The position numbers and the translations under genes are program-made. Shown piece after piece: positions 8,398-14,708 of a stretch of DNA of 14,708 nucleotides. Below the pieces are notes generated by a model. That model was not told where the DNA came from. It did no database searches and saw nothing but the letters and a program-made list of their open reading frames with translations. The stretch comes from a bacterium (GTDB lineage: Bacteria > Sumerlaeota > Sumerlaeia > MVZB01), in NCBI GenBank assembly GCA_023480605.1, contig JAMCWS010000398.1, positions 1-14,708 on the forward strand. Direction: 5' to 3'. The first letter of the stretch is position 1. Each line of letters begins with the position of its first letter.

Positions 8398-8471
8398 GTC
8401 GCTGTGACGGCGGCGGGTATAAGGTATAGTATGGGGCGTCGATCGCCTGCGCGCTCCGGAGCTTCCGCCCC

Positions 8472-10154
8472 ATGTCCGTTTCACCGGCGCAACGCCTTGG
8501 ATTTTACGGCCCCCCGGTATTCGTTCTCATCCTTTTCTACGGGATCATCGCCGTCGTTCTGGCTGCCGGGCTTCGAATGTGCGATGCCCACTTCGTTTAC
8601 CGGCTCGACGACGCCTACATCCACATGGCGGTGGCCAAGAACCTTGTGCGCCATGGCGTCTGGGGGGTGACGCCCCAGGCCTTCACGTCGTCGACCTCGT
8701 CGCTGGTCTGGCCGGGGTTGCTGGCAATCACTTACGCCGTGACCGGGGTCAACTCGTATGCCCCCCTCGTCCTGAACCTGGTCGCGGCCGGTCTGCTGAT
8801 CGTCTGGCTGCATGGGCGCCTTCGCCGGATGAACCCGCACCCGGGCTACCTGGCGCTCGCGGTGGCGGCGATCGTTTTCGTGGCCTCGGCGCCGGCGCTG
8901 GTTTTTTCCGGATTGGAGCATGTCGGCCACATTTTGATCATGCTGGTTCTGCTGCAATTGGGCGTCGAAGCTCTTGCGGATGCAAATCCGCCCCGGGATG
9001 GGGGCGACTGCCAGCTTGAGCGCCTTGGCCCCGGCCGGGCGCCGGCGTTGCTGGCGCTGGCGGCCCTGGCCCCGGCCGTCCGTTATGAAAGCCTGTTTCT
9101 CGTGGGGGTCCTGGGCGGTTTGTTTTACCTGCGCGGGCGACGCGGTTTCGCCGTTGCGTTCGTCGCGGCCGCCTGCCTGCCGATCGGGCTATACGGTCTC
9201 TATTCGCGCGCCCATGGCTGGTTTTTCCTGCCCAATTCCGTGGTTCTCAAGGGGCAACGTCCCGATTTCTACACGGCCGGAGGTGTGCTGGACTTCGCGG
9301 GGGCGGCCCTCGGCCGGCTGGGGGCCAATCCGGCGATGCTCCTGCTGCTGACGCTGGCGGCGTTCACGACCGCGGTCCGGTTTTGGAAGGTCCGCCGCCT
9401 TTGGGACGAAACGGCAGTGCTCAACCTGGCGGTCGCGGCCGCGATGCTCCCGCACCTGTTATTCATCGAACTCAAGTTCTCCCGCTACGACGCCTACCTG
9501 GCGGCCATGGTCCTCTACGGGTCGGCCGTGGCCTGGCACCGGCAGTTGGCCTTCGCCGCATCGGCGCACCTGCGGACGATGCCCATCCATCGTTTCACGG
9601 CGGTGGCGGTGCTCATCGTGGCGGCGGCGTGGATTTGGTGGCCGCGCACGGTCGGGCTGTTGTGGTCCACACCCGCGGCGATGCAAAACATTTATCGCCA
9701 GCAATACCAGATGGCTGATTTTTTACGGCGCTACCACGACCGCGACGGCGTGGCCGTCAACGACATCGGCCTGGTCTCCTTTGCCACCGACGCACGGATA
9801 CTCGACGTCTGGGGGCTGGCCAACATGGCCATCGCGCGCAACAGGCCCTGGAAGGTAACATGGCAACAGGTCGACAGGTTGGCCCGCGAAGGGGGCGTCA
9901 GGCTGGCCATGGTTTACGACAGTTGGTTCCTGCACTACGGAGGCGTTCCCCCGCCGTGGATCAAGGTGGGGACGTGGACCGTGCCCGAGTTACGGGTGCT
10001 GGGCGATACCAGCGTGTCGATATACGCCGTTGACCCGGCGATACGCGGGCCGCTCGTGCGCGAGCTGCGCGAATTTGCCCGCCGACTGCCGCCTGAGGTG
10101 ATGCAGGCCGGTCCCTACACCGTATCGCAAGCGGCAGGCGAGGCCGGATCCTGA
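8472..10154 (+). CDS. GT-C fold membrane glycosyltransferase-like protein, first of two paralogues
   Basis: The 560-residue integral membrane protein has about 11 predicted hydrophobic segments between residues 16 and 400 and a C-terminal extramembrane domain (about 405-560). After the first helix comes FVYRLDDAYIHMAVAKNL (Asp46-Asp47). An acidic motif in the first loop is the hallmark of GT-C enzymes that use polyprenyl-phosphate sugars. TSSTSSLVWPGLL follows, like the T-S-P-L-W segment of AftB/ArnT-type relatives. A VRYESLFL segment also recurs in the neighbour. The C-terminal domain contains VNDIGLVSFATDARILDVWG. GGAG lies 10 bp before ATG 8472. The next gene is a full-length paralogue 47 bp away, so the two are probably co-transcribed. 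The sugar and acceptor are unknown; cell-envelope glycan or glycolipid assembly is the likely setting. The fold assignment is fairly safe, the activity is inferred. Confidence 0.75.
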   Translation: MSVSPAQRLGFYGPPVFVLILFYGIIAVVLAAGLRMCDAHFVYRLDDAYIHMAVAKNLVRHGVWGVTPQAFTSSTSSLVWPGLLAITYAVTGVNSYAPLVLNLVAAGLLIVWLHGRLRRMNPHPGYLALAVAAIVFVASAPALVFSGLEHVGHILIMLVLLQLGVEALADANPPRDGGDCQLERLGPGRAPALLALAALAPAVRYESLFLVGVLGGLFYLRGRRGFAVAFVAAACLPIGLYGLYSRAHGWFFLPNSVVLKGQRPDFYTAGGVLDFAGAALGRLGANPAMLLLLTLAAFTTAVRFWKVRRLWDETAVLNLAVAAAMLPHLLFIELKFSRYDAYLAAMVLYGSAVAWHRQLAFAASAHLRTMPIHRFTAVAVLIVAAAWIWWPRTVGLLWSTPAAMQNIYRQQYQMADFLRRYHDRDGVAVNDIGLVSFATDARILDVWGLANMAIARNRPWKVTWQQVDRLAREGGVRLAMVYDSWFLHYGGVPPPWIKVGTWTVPELRVLGDTSVSIYAVDPAIRGPLVRELREFARRLPPEVMQAGPYTVSQAAGEAGS

Positions 10155-10201
10155 ATTCGTCCACCCCGAGAAGGAAACAAAAGGACGCCCAAGACAAATC
10201 G

Positions 10202-11896
10202 ATGAGCGCAACGCCGACAGTTCCCAAGCAGTCCCCCCACCTTGCGGCGCCGGTCAGGCCGGGGGCGCGTACATTATTGATCGCCCTGGGCATCTTCCTG
10301 GTGACGTGCGCGGTGTTGCTTTGGCGCGCCCTGCGGGCGACGGACGGCCATTTCGTTTACGCGCTCGACGACGCCTACATTCACATGGCGATCGCCCGCA
10401 ACTGGGCCCTGCACGGCGTCTGGGGTATCACCCCGGTCGGCTTTTCCTCCTCCACCTCCTCCCCACTTTGGACGCTGCTGTTGGGGCTCGTTTACCGGGC
10501 GGCCGGGGCGGGAGCCGGCGTCGGCGTGGCCGCGCCCTTTGCGATGAACGCCGCGCTGGCCTTGATCCTGATCGCCTGGCTGCAGCGCATCCTGGGCCGG
10601 CGCTTCGCCGACCCGGGGGTCAACCTGCTGGTTCTGCTTTTCATTATTTACATCATCCCGCTGCCGGCGCTGGTTTTCACCGGATTGGAACACGTCCTGG
10701 CCATCCTGGTGGTGCTGCCGCTCCTGTATCTGGCGGCCGGCGCCCTGGCGCGCGGGCGCGTCGGGCGGGGCGAGGGAGCCATCCTGCTGGCGCTGGCCGC
10801 CTTGGCACCGGCGGTTCGCTACGAGGGGCTATTTTTGGTGCTGGTGGCGGGGCTGCTGTTCATGGCGCGGGGGCGGCGCCTGTTCGGCGGGGCGCTGGGC
10901 GTGGCCTCCGTAATCCCTGTCGGGCTCTATGGCGCGTGGTCGGTGGCCCACGGCTGGCATTGGCTGCCCAACTCGGTCCTGCTCAAAGGCAATCCGCCCG
11001 ATCTGTCCTCCGTGGCGGGATTCATCACCACGATCCTCACCGTGTGGCGAATGTGGTTCGACAATCCCTACATGATCGTCCTCTGCCTTTTCTGCATGGC
11101 GACGTTCGCCAACCGGTTGCGCCGCGACGTGACGCCGTGGACCGAGGCGGCCATGCTGAACCTCATCACCGCGGCGACGATCGTCCTCCACATGACCTTC
11201 GCCCGCATGGGGTGGCTTTTCCGTTACGAGGCCTACCTGGTGGCCATGGGCGCGATGGCCCTGGCGCTGGCCTGGCAGAACGAGCTGACGGGCCTGTTGG
11301 AGGGCCTGGAGCGCCGGTCCGCGACCGAAAGCCTCGCGCTGGCGTGTGTCGCCCTGTTGGCGTTGCTGCCGTTCATGCCGCGCCTGTTCGCCTCGCTCGT
11401 CGGCCTGCCCCACGACGTGCGCAACACCTACGAACAGCAATATCAGATGGCCCGCTTTCTGAATCGGTATTATGCCGGTCAGCCGGTGGCCATCAACGAC
11501 ATCGGCGCCGTCAGTTACATGACTGATGTGAGAATTGTGGACCTGTTCGGACTGGCCAACCCCGAGATCGCCCGCGAGAAGCTGGCCGGCAACTACACCA
11601 CCCGCGTTCTGGATCGCGTGACGCGCGCGGCCGGAGTGCGGGTGGCCATGGTCTACGATAAATGGTACAAGGAAGCAGCCCGACTGCCGCGCCATTGGAT
11701 CAAAGTGGGCGAGTGGGAAGTGGATGACAATCGCATCCTGGGCGACGCGACGGTGGCCATTTACGGCACCACCCCCGAAGCGGCCGCCCGGCTCGGAGAG
11801 CAGTTGAGCGCCTTCGCGCCTGAACTGCCGGCGACCGTCCAGCAGCGATTCTTCCTGTTGCCTTCGCCGGCCCCGGCGCCGCCACCGGGTCCATAG
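10202..11896 (+). CDS. GT-C fold membrane glycosyltransferase-like protein, second of two paralogues
   Basis: The 564-residue protein aligns with its upstream neighbour along its whole length. Shared motifs include FVYALDDAYIHMAIARNW (Asp56-Asp57), GVWGIT, SSSTSSPLW, PALVFTGLEH, APAVRYEGLF, HGWHWLPNSVLLKG and, in the extramembrane C-terminal domain (about 409-564), QQYQMARFLNRYY, NDIGAVSYMTDVRIVDLFGL and HWIKVGEW. It has a longer cytoplasm-like N-terminus (about 22 residues) and a Pro/Ala-rich tail (PSPAPAPPPGP). The many hydrophobic segments indicate an inner-membrane protein with the donor site facing outward, as for other GT-C enzymes. The ribosome site is weak: AAGGA motifs sit 16 or more bp before the ATG. 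No terminator was found after the stop; the following spacer holds repeat arrays. Tandem duplication followed by divergence is inferred; distinct linkages or acceptors are possible. Confidence 0.75.
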   Translation: MSATPTVPKQSPHLAAPVRPGARTLLIALGIFLVTCAVLLWRALRATDGHFVYALDDAYIHMAIARNWALHGVWGITPVGFSSSTSSPLWTLLLGLVYRAAGAGAGVGVAAPFAMNAALALILIAWLQRILGRRFADPGVNLLVLLFIIYIIPLPALVFTGLEHVLAILVVLPLLYLAAGALARGRVGRGEGAILLALAALAPAVRYEGLFLVLVAGLLFMARGRRLFGGALGVASVIPVGLYGAWSVAHGWHWLPNSVLLKGNPPDLSSVAGFITTILTVWRMWFDNPYMIVLCLFCMATFANRLRRDVTPWTEAAMLNLITAATIVLHMTFARMGWLFRYEAYLVAMGAMALALAWQNELTGLLEGLERRSATESLALACVALLALLPFMPRLFASLVGLPHDVRNTYEQQYQMARFLNRYYAGQPVAINDIGAVSYMTDVRIVDLFGLANPEIAREKLAGNYTTRVLDRVTRAAGVRVAMVYDKWYKEAARLPRHWIKVGEWEVDDNRILGDATVAIYGTTPEAAARLGEQLSAFAPELPATVQQRFFLLPSPAPAPPPGP

Positions 11897-11920
11897 GTTC
11901 ACTCGCCGGCCACCCGGGCC

Positions 11921-11986
11921 GCGGACGATTACGCGCACGATTGCGCGCACGATTGCGAATGCGATTACGCGCACGCGCACGGGCGC
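11921..11986. repeat. Hexanucleotide-phased array A (11 units)
   Basis: Eleven consecutive 6-bp units, each starting with G and ending with C, occupy 11921-11986. They are GCGGAC, GATTAC, GCGCAC, GATTGC, GCGCAC, GATTGC, GAATGC, GATTAC, GCGCAC twice, and GGGCGC. GCGCAC and GATTRC units roughly alternate. It begins 25 bp after the second glycosyltransferase stop. The array keeps reading frames open and produces false dipeptide-repeat proteins on both strands. Confidence 0.75.
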
Positions 11987-12045
11987 AAGCGAATCAGAGG
12001 CGATTCGGCGGGTGTCGGAGGCGTGAGTGGCTGGAGTGAGGATTC

Positions 12046-12087
12046 GATCACGATCACGATCATGATCACGATCACGATAACGACATC
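12046..12087. repeat. Hexanucleotide-phased array B (GATCAC type, 7 units)
   Basis: Seven 6-bp units run head to tail: GATCAC twice, GATCAT, GATCAC twice, then the degenerate GATAAC and GACATC. Five GATC sites fall exactly six bases apart. The array is a direct repeat, not a hairpin. It lies between the second glycosyltransferase gene and the HAD gene, 59 bp after array A. Confidence 0.8.
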
Positions 12088-12101
12088 AATACCAATGTTT
12101 T

Positions 12102-12140
12102 CAGCCTCCGCTCTCCAGCCTCCAGTCTCCAGTTCCAGCC
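12102..12140 (-). repeat. CTGGAG-type short tandem array after the HAD gene
   Basis: Directly after the HAD stop codon, the minus strand carries about six degenerate 6-7-bp units: GGCTGGA, ACTGGA, GACTGGA, GGCTGGA, GAGCGGA, GGCTGAA. The unit differs from the GNNNNC arrays nearby. It would encode Trp/Leu/Glu/Gly-rich repeats in frames that read through it, but no gene does so credibly. Confidence 0.6.
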
Positions 12141-12842
12141 TCACCCCACCCACTGGGCCAGGAGGGCCGGGACGGGTCGGAAATCCTCGTAAACATATGG
12201 AGTCCACTTCTGAATCGACAGCAGGTCGGCCTTGCGTTCGGCGATGGCCACCAACGGCATTCCGGCTCGGCGCACCGACCAGAAGCCGTGCGATGAATCC
12301 TCGAACGCCACGCACTGCTGGGGCGGCACGCCCTGCCTTCCGGCGGCGATGAGGAAGGGGTCGGGGTGGGGCTTGCTGCGAATGGCGGCCGAGCCGGGCG
12401 CGACGGCGTCGAACCAGCGCGCGATGCCCAGGTCGGCGAGCAGGAACGCGGCGTTTTCGGCCGGCCCCGAGGTGGCCAGCGCGATCCGCAGGCGCCAGCG
12501 GCGCGCCTGTTCGAGCAGCGCAATGAAGCCCGGCCGCACCCGGCCCCGACCTTGGATCAACTGGCGGAAAAGCCGTTCTTTTTCCTCGGATAGGGCGTCA
12601 AGGTCGCGCTCGGCCGCCCCCTTGCCCCACCACTCGTGGAAGATGGCCCAATTGGTCTTCCCGAAGCCGCTTTCGGCCAGTTCCATGGCCCGGCCGTCCA
12701 GGCCCAGGCGCGCCACGAGCTGGCGCCAGGCGGCCATATGAAACGGCCGGGTGTCGAGAATCGTGCCGTCCATGTCGAAAATCAGGCCGCGGATGCGCCG
12801 GCCGGCGCCCGGGCCGGGGTGAATGATCGGGGTGTGTATCAC
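12141..12842 (-). CDS. HAD-superfamily hydrolase (phosphatase / beta-phosphoglucomutase-like)
   Basis: The 233-residue soluble protein shows all four HAD motifs. Motif I is FDMDGT (nucleophile D23, acid/base D25), motif II ATS (T124/S125), motif III the Lys of SKPHPDP (K157) and motif IV FEDSSHG (E181, D182). The helical cap between motifs I and II (about 35-105) is the subclass I cap of phosphoglycolate phosphatases, phosphosugar phosphatases and beta-phosphoglucomutases. Substrate specificity cannot be read from these motifs. The start is GTG at 12842; GGAGGA six bases upstream decides it, and no in-frame ATG lies before motif I. The first 16 residues are an extra, His/Pro/Gly-rich N-terminus. 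The gene stands alone, divergent from cdaA and convergent with the glycosyltransferases, so context gives no pathway. Confidence 0.88.
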   Translation of the reverse strand: MIHTPIIHPGPGAGRRIRGLIFDMDGTILDTRPFHMAAWRQLVARLGLDGRAMELAESGFGKTNWAIFHEWWGKGAAERDLDALSEEKERLFRQLIQGRGRVRPGFIALLEQARRWRLRIALATSGPAENAAFLLADLGIARWFDAVAPGSAAIRSKPHPDPFLIAAGRQGVPPQQCVAFEDSSHGFWSVRRAGMPLVAIAERKADLLSIQKWTPYVYEDFRPVPALLAQWVG

Positions 12843-12847
12843 ACGAT

Positions 12848-12853
12848 TCCTCC
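12848..12853 (-). promoter_or_regulatory. Ribosome binding site that fixes a GTG start
   Basis: GGAGGA on the minus strand ends six bases before GTG at 12842. It is one of the strongest ribosome sites in the window and is the main reason for accepting a GTG start for the HAD gene. Confidence 0.7.
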
Positions 12854-12879
12854 GGCTTCTTCAGAAGGCTTGCAAGCCG
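12853..12879. repeat. Nested palindromes upstream of the HAD gene
   Basis: CGGCTT (12853-12858) and AAGCCG (12874-12879) are perfect inverted arms. Within and beside them lie the hairpin CTTCT-TC-AGAAG and the perfect 12-bp palindrome GGCTTGCAAGCC (12867-12878). These cannot all form at once. The arms overlap the HAD ribosome site, so the structure could affect HAD translation or mark an operator in the divergent promoter region. Confidence 0.4.
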
Positions 12880-12957
12880 AATCGGGATGCGGATAATGTT
12901 TCTGACCACCCGCCGCCGGCCGGACGCGACCCGCTCACAAGATATCGCCGGCCGAGA

Positions 12958-12972
12958 CGGACTTCAAGTCCG
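12958..12972. repeat. Odd-centred palindrome in the HAD-cdaA spacer
   Basis: CGGACTTCAAGTCCG is a palindrome with 7-bp arms around a central C. Its size and symmetry would suit a dimeric regulator's operator, or a very tight hairpin. It lies 158 bp before the cdaA start codon and about 115 bp before the HAD start. No promoter elements could be placed next to it. Confidence 0.35.
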
Positions 12973-13030
12973 CGATGGGGCGGCAAGGCAAGTTAAGGAT
13001 GGATGCCGGGGGTGCGCCGGTCTTTTTTTC

Positions 13031-13114
13031 GTGCTCGTGCTCGTGCTCGTAATCGAATCCGATTGCCGAATATGGATCGAGCACGAGCACGATCACGAGC
13101 ACGAGCACGATCAG
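13031..13114. repeat. Hexanucleotide-phased array D with a strand switch (14 units)
   Basis: Fourteen 6-bp units in one unbroken phase. The first half is GTGCTC three times, then GTAATC, GAATCC and GATTGC. Two degenerate units (CGAATA, TGGATC) follow. The second half is GAGCAC twice, GATCAC, GAGCAC twice and GATCAG. GTGCTC is the reverse complement of GAGCAC, so the array inverts at its middle while keeping the 6-bp phase. The outer arms pair perfectly for 12 bp, so a long hairpin could form. A run of seven T precedes it. The array ends 15 bp before the cdaA ATG. Confidence 0.8.
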
Positions 13115-13129
13115 TATAACGAGCCTGCG

Positions 13130-13927
13130 ATGAACGAACTGATCACCACCATCGTCAACATGCGGCTGGTCGATTTCTTCGACATTCTGCTTGTCGCCGT
13201 GTTCTTTTACGCGATTTTCGCCCTCTTGCGCGAAACCCGTTCTTTTGTCGCCCTGATGGGCTTCATCACCGTCATGATCGGATCGCTGCTCCTCTTTCTG
13301 CTGGCCCGGGCCGCCAACCTGCAGGCGATGACGCTCATCTTCAAGCAGTTCTGGATCATCGTCGTCCTCATATTCCTGATCGTTTTCCAGAACGAATTCA
13401 AGAAGGCCCTGACCGACGTCGGCCAGATGCGGCTGTTCCGCTCCATATTCCCCAGCCGCGAGAAGTTTGTCCTCGACGAGATCATCCAGGCCGTCCAGGT
13501 CATGGCCAGCCGCAACATCGGGGCCCTCATCGCCTTCGAGCGCAACAATCCTCTCAAGTCCTATATGAGCACCGGCACCAGCCTGGACGCCGTCGTCTCG
13601 GCGCCCCTCATCCACACGGTCTTCACGCACTACGCCCCGCTCCACGACGGGGCGCTGATCATCAGCGGCCAGCGGCTGGTCTCGGCCGGCTGCATCCTGC
13701 CGCTGACCGACAACCCCGAGCTGAGTCGCGAACTGGGCACGCGCCACCGGGCCGCCATCGGCCTGTCGGAGGAGACCGACGCCGTCGTCGTGGTCGTCTC
13801 CGAAGAGACGGGCACGATTTCGGTGGTGGTCGACGGCAAGATCGACCGCGGCCTGCCGCCGGAGGGATTGCGCCGGCGGCTGGAGAAGGAACTCAACATT
13901 TACTCCGGAGAAGCGGCGGAGGCCTAA
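13130..13927 (+). CDS. cdaA: Diadenylate cyclase CdaA
   Basis: Synthesises c-di-AMP from two ATP at the cytoplasmic face of the membrane. The 265-residue length is typical for CdaA. Three transmembrane helices are visible (about 14-33, 40-62 and 69-86). A DAC (DisA_N) catalytic domain follows, with the DGA motif in LHDGALI (173-175) and the RHR motif in GTRHRAAIG (205-207), both intact. The start is placed at ATG 13130 because the family begins with a short segment before helix 1. An in-frame start at 12887 would add 81 residues encoded by spacer and repeat DNA (an Glu-His-rich stretch) with no family match. The ribosome site is poor. cdaR follows after 4 bp, the conserved cdaA-cdaR arrangement; glmM often comes next but is outside the window. 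Confidence 0.95.
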   Translation: MNELITTIVNMRLVDFFDILLVAVFFYAIFALLRETRSFVALMGFITVMIGSLLLFLLARAANLQAMTLIFKQFWIIVVLIFLIVFQNEFKKALTDVGQMRLFRSIFPSREKFVLDEIIQAVQVMASRNIGALIAFERNNPLKSYMSTGTSLDAVVSAPLIHTVFTHYAPLHDGALIISGQRLVSAGCILPLTDNPELSRELGTRHRAAIGLSEETDAVVVVVSEETGTISVVVDGKIDRGLPPEGLRRRLEKELNIYSGEAAEA

Positions 13928-13931
13928 GTCA

Positions 13932-14708
13932 ATGGATTATCGCAGACTCCGCTCCGAATCCCCCCTGATCATGGCTTCGCTGTTCATCGCCTTCGTCATC
14001 TGGCTGATCGCCAAGCAGGGCAACCTCGACACCGACTGGATCGAGGTTCCCATCCGGCTCGAAAACGTCCCGGTCAACGTCGAGGTCAAAACGATCTCCG
14101 CCGCCCAGGTCAAGTTCCAGTTCCCGCAGGATCTGAGCAATCGGATCGTGACGCGCAACTTCGAAGTGGTCGTCAACGCCGGCGACATCTACAGCGGCGA
14201 TCCGGCCAACTGGAAACCCACGGCCCTGACGCGCGACGTCGAGTATACCCTCGCGCGCGAGAACGTGCGCGCCCGGGGCGACCAGTTCAAAGGGATCGAG
14301 GTGCTCAGGATCGACCCCCAGAAGCTCACCCTGACGGGCACGCTGCTAACGCGCACCCTTGCCATCGATGTCAAGACCACCGGCGCCTCGCCGGCCAATT
14401 TGGTCTTCACGGCCCCCCCGCGCCCCGATCCGCCCAACCTGCTGGTGACCGGCTCCCCCGAGGCGCTGCGCCGGCTCAGCGAGAACGGCGACACGATCCG
14501 CACCCGGCCGGTCGACCTTTCCACGTTGCACGGCAGCGATCAGAAATTCCCCGAACTGGTCATGCCGCCCGGCGTTATCCCGGTCGACAAGACCGAACTC
14601 AACCGGGTGACGGTCGACATCGGCCTGAGCGAACTGGACGTCACCAAGACCTTCTACCAGGTGCCCATCAGCCTGCTGGTCTTCTCTTCCAGCCTGACGG
14701 CGCGGGTG
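13932..14708 (+). CDS. cdaR: YbbR-domain protein CdaR, regulator of CdaA (runs off the right edge)
   Basis: The frame from ATG 13932 is open to the last base (259 codons, no stop). A single N-terminal membrane helix (SPLIMASLFIAFVIWLIAKQ, about 10-29) anchors the protein, with the rest outside the membrane. This is followed by beta-rich repeats of the YbbR type: TDWIEVPIRLENVPVNVEVK, then the segment around ALRRL with LLVTGSPEALRRL, and FYQVPISLLV starting another repeat. In the family, CdaR contacts CdaA and modulates c-di-AMP production. GGAGG at 13918-13922, nine bases upstream inside the cdaA end, supports this start. The 4-bp gap implies co-transcription with cdaA. The C-terminus and the number of YbbR repeats cannot be seen. 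Confidence 0.88.
   Translation, partial: MDYRRLRSESPLIMASLFIAFVIWLIAKQGNLDTDWIEVPIRLENVPVNVEVKTISAAQVKFQFPQDLSNRIVTRNFEVVVNAGDIYSGDPANWKPTALTRDVEYTLARENVRARGDQFKGIEVLRIDPQKLTLTGTLLTRTLAIDVKTTGASPANLVFTAPPRPDPPNLLVTGSPEALRRLSENGDTIRTRPVDLSTLHGSDQKFPELVMPPGVIPVDKTELNRVTVDIGLSELDVTKTFYQVPISLLVFSSSLTARV

Noticed and set aside
8425..8430. TATAGT as a -10 box for the glycosyltransferase pair.
   Set aside because: No -35 box at acceptable spacing; too weak to list, though a promoter somewhere in 8341-8471 is plausible.
10829..11980. A 383-codon minus-strand frame antisense to the second glycosyltransferase, starting with a Val/Arg/Ile repeat.
   Set aside because: Its start lies inside array A, whose 6-bp units encode a dipeptide repeat in any open frame; the rest is antisense shadow.
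11921..13114. The repeat arrays as a CRISPR or as origin iterons.
   Set aside because: Units are only 6 bp with no spacers, no cas genes are present, and no replication-initiator gene or DnaA-box cluster is nearby.
12887..13129. An in-frame 81-residue N-terminal extension of CdaA.
   Set aside because: It is encoded by spacer and array D, giving an artificial Glu-His repeat; the CdaA family starts at about ATG 13130.

Overview
This is a strongly GC-rich bacterial window. It carries core transcription/translation genes (infB, nusA), both second-messenger cyclase types (c-di-GMP and c-di-AMP), an archaeal-type phosphoglycerate mutase, a large exported glycosidase-like protein and two GT-C membrane glycosyltransferases. 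No mobile element, phage gene, tRNA or rRNA was recognised. The lineage cannot be fixed from the sequence. Gene content and the odd intergenic short-repeat arrays would fit an uncultured diderm lineage, such as one near the PVC group or Sumerlaeota/Hydrogenedentes, but that is a weak inference.

Layout. 1-2198 (minus strand): the 5' part of infB (IF-2, running off the left edge) and complete nusA, in the usual nusA-infB order. Nothing like rimP lies upstream of nusA. 2199-2958: a long non-coding stretch with a structured nusA leader, a very clear intrinsic terminator reading toward nusA, and about 400 bp of GC-rich sequence of unknown role. 2959-5637 (plus): an exported glycoside-hydrolase-like protein with a C-terminal Ig-like domain. 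It converges on an FHA-GGDEF diguanylate cyclase (5729-6685, minus) across an AT-rich spacer. 7114-8340 (plus): apgM, followed by a probable terminator. 8472-11896 (plus): two tandem paralogous GT-C proteins. 12141-12842 (minus): a HAD phosphatase/phosphomutase-like gene. 13130-14708 (plus): cdaA followed 4 bp later by cdaR, which runs off the right edge; together they make and regulate c-di-AMP.

What ordinary annotation would miss is in the spacers. Between 6947 and 13114, several intergenic regions hold hexanucleotide-phased arrays of units mostly of the form G-N-N-N-N-C (GATCAC, GATTAC, GATTGC, GCGCAC, GAGCAC). One array reverses strand in the middle and stops 15 bp before the cdaA start codon. 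A second, CTGGAG-like array lies directly after the HAD stop codon. In the nusA leader, one RNA segment can pair with either of two partners around the terminator, which is compatible with attenuation. These are the best candidates for something undescribed; the protein-coding genes are of recognisable families.
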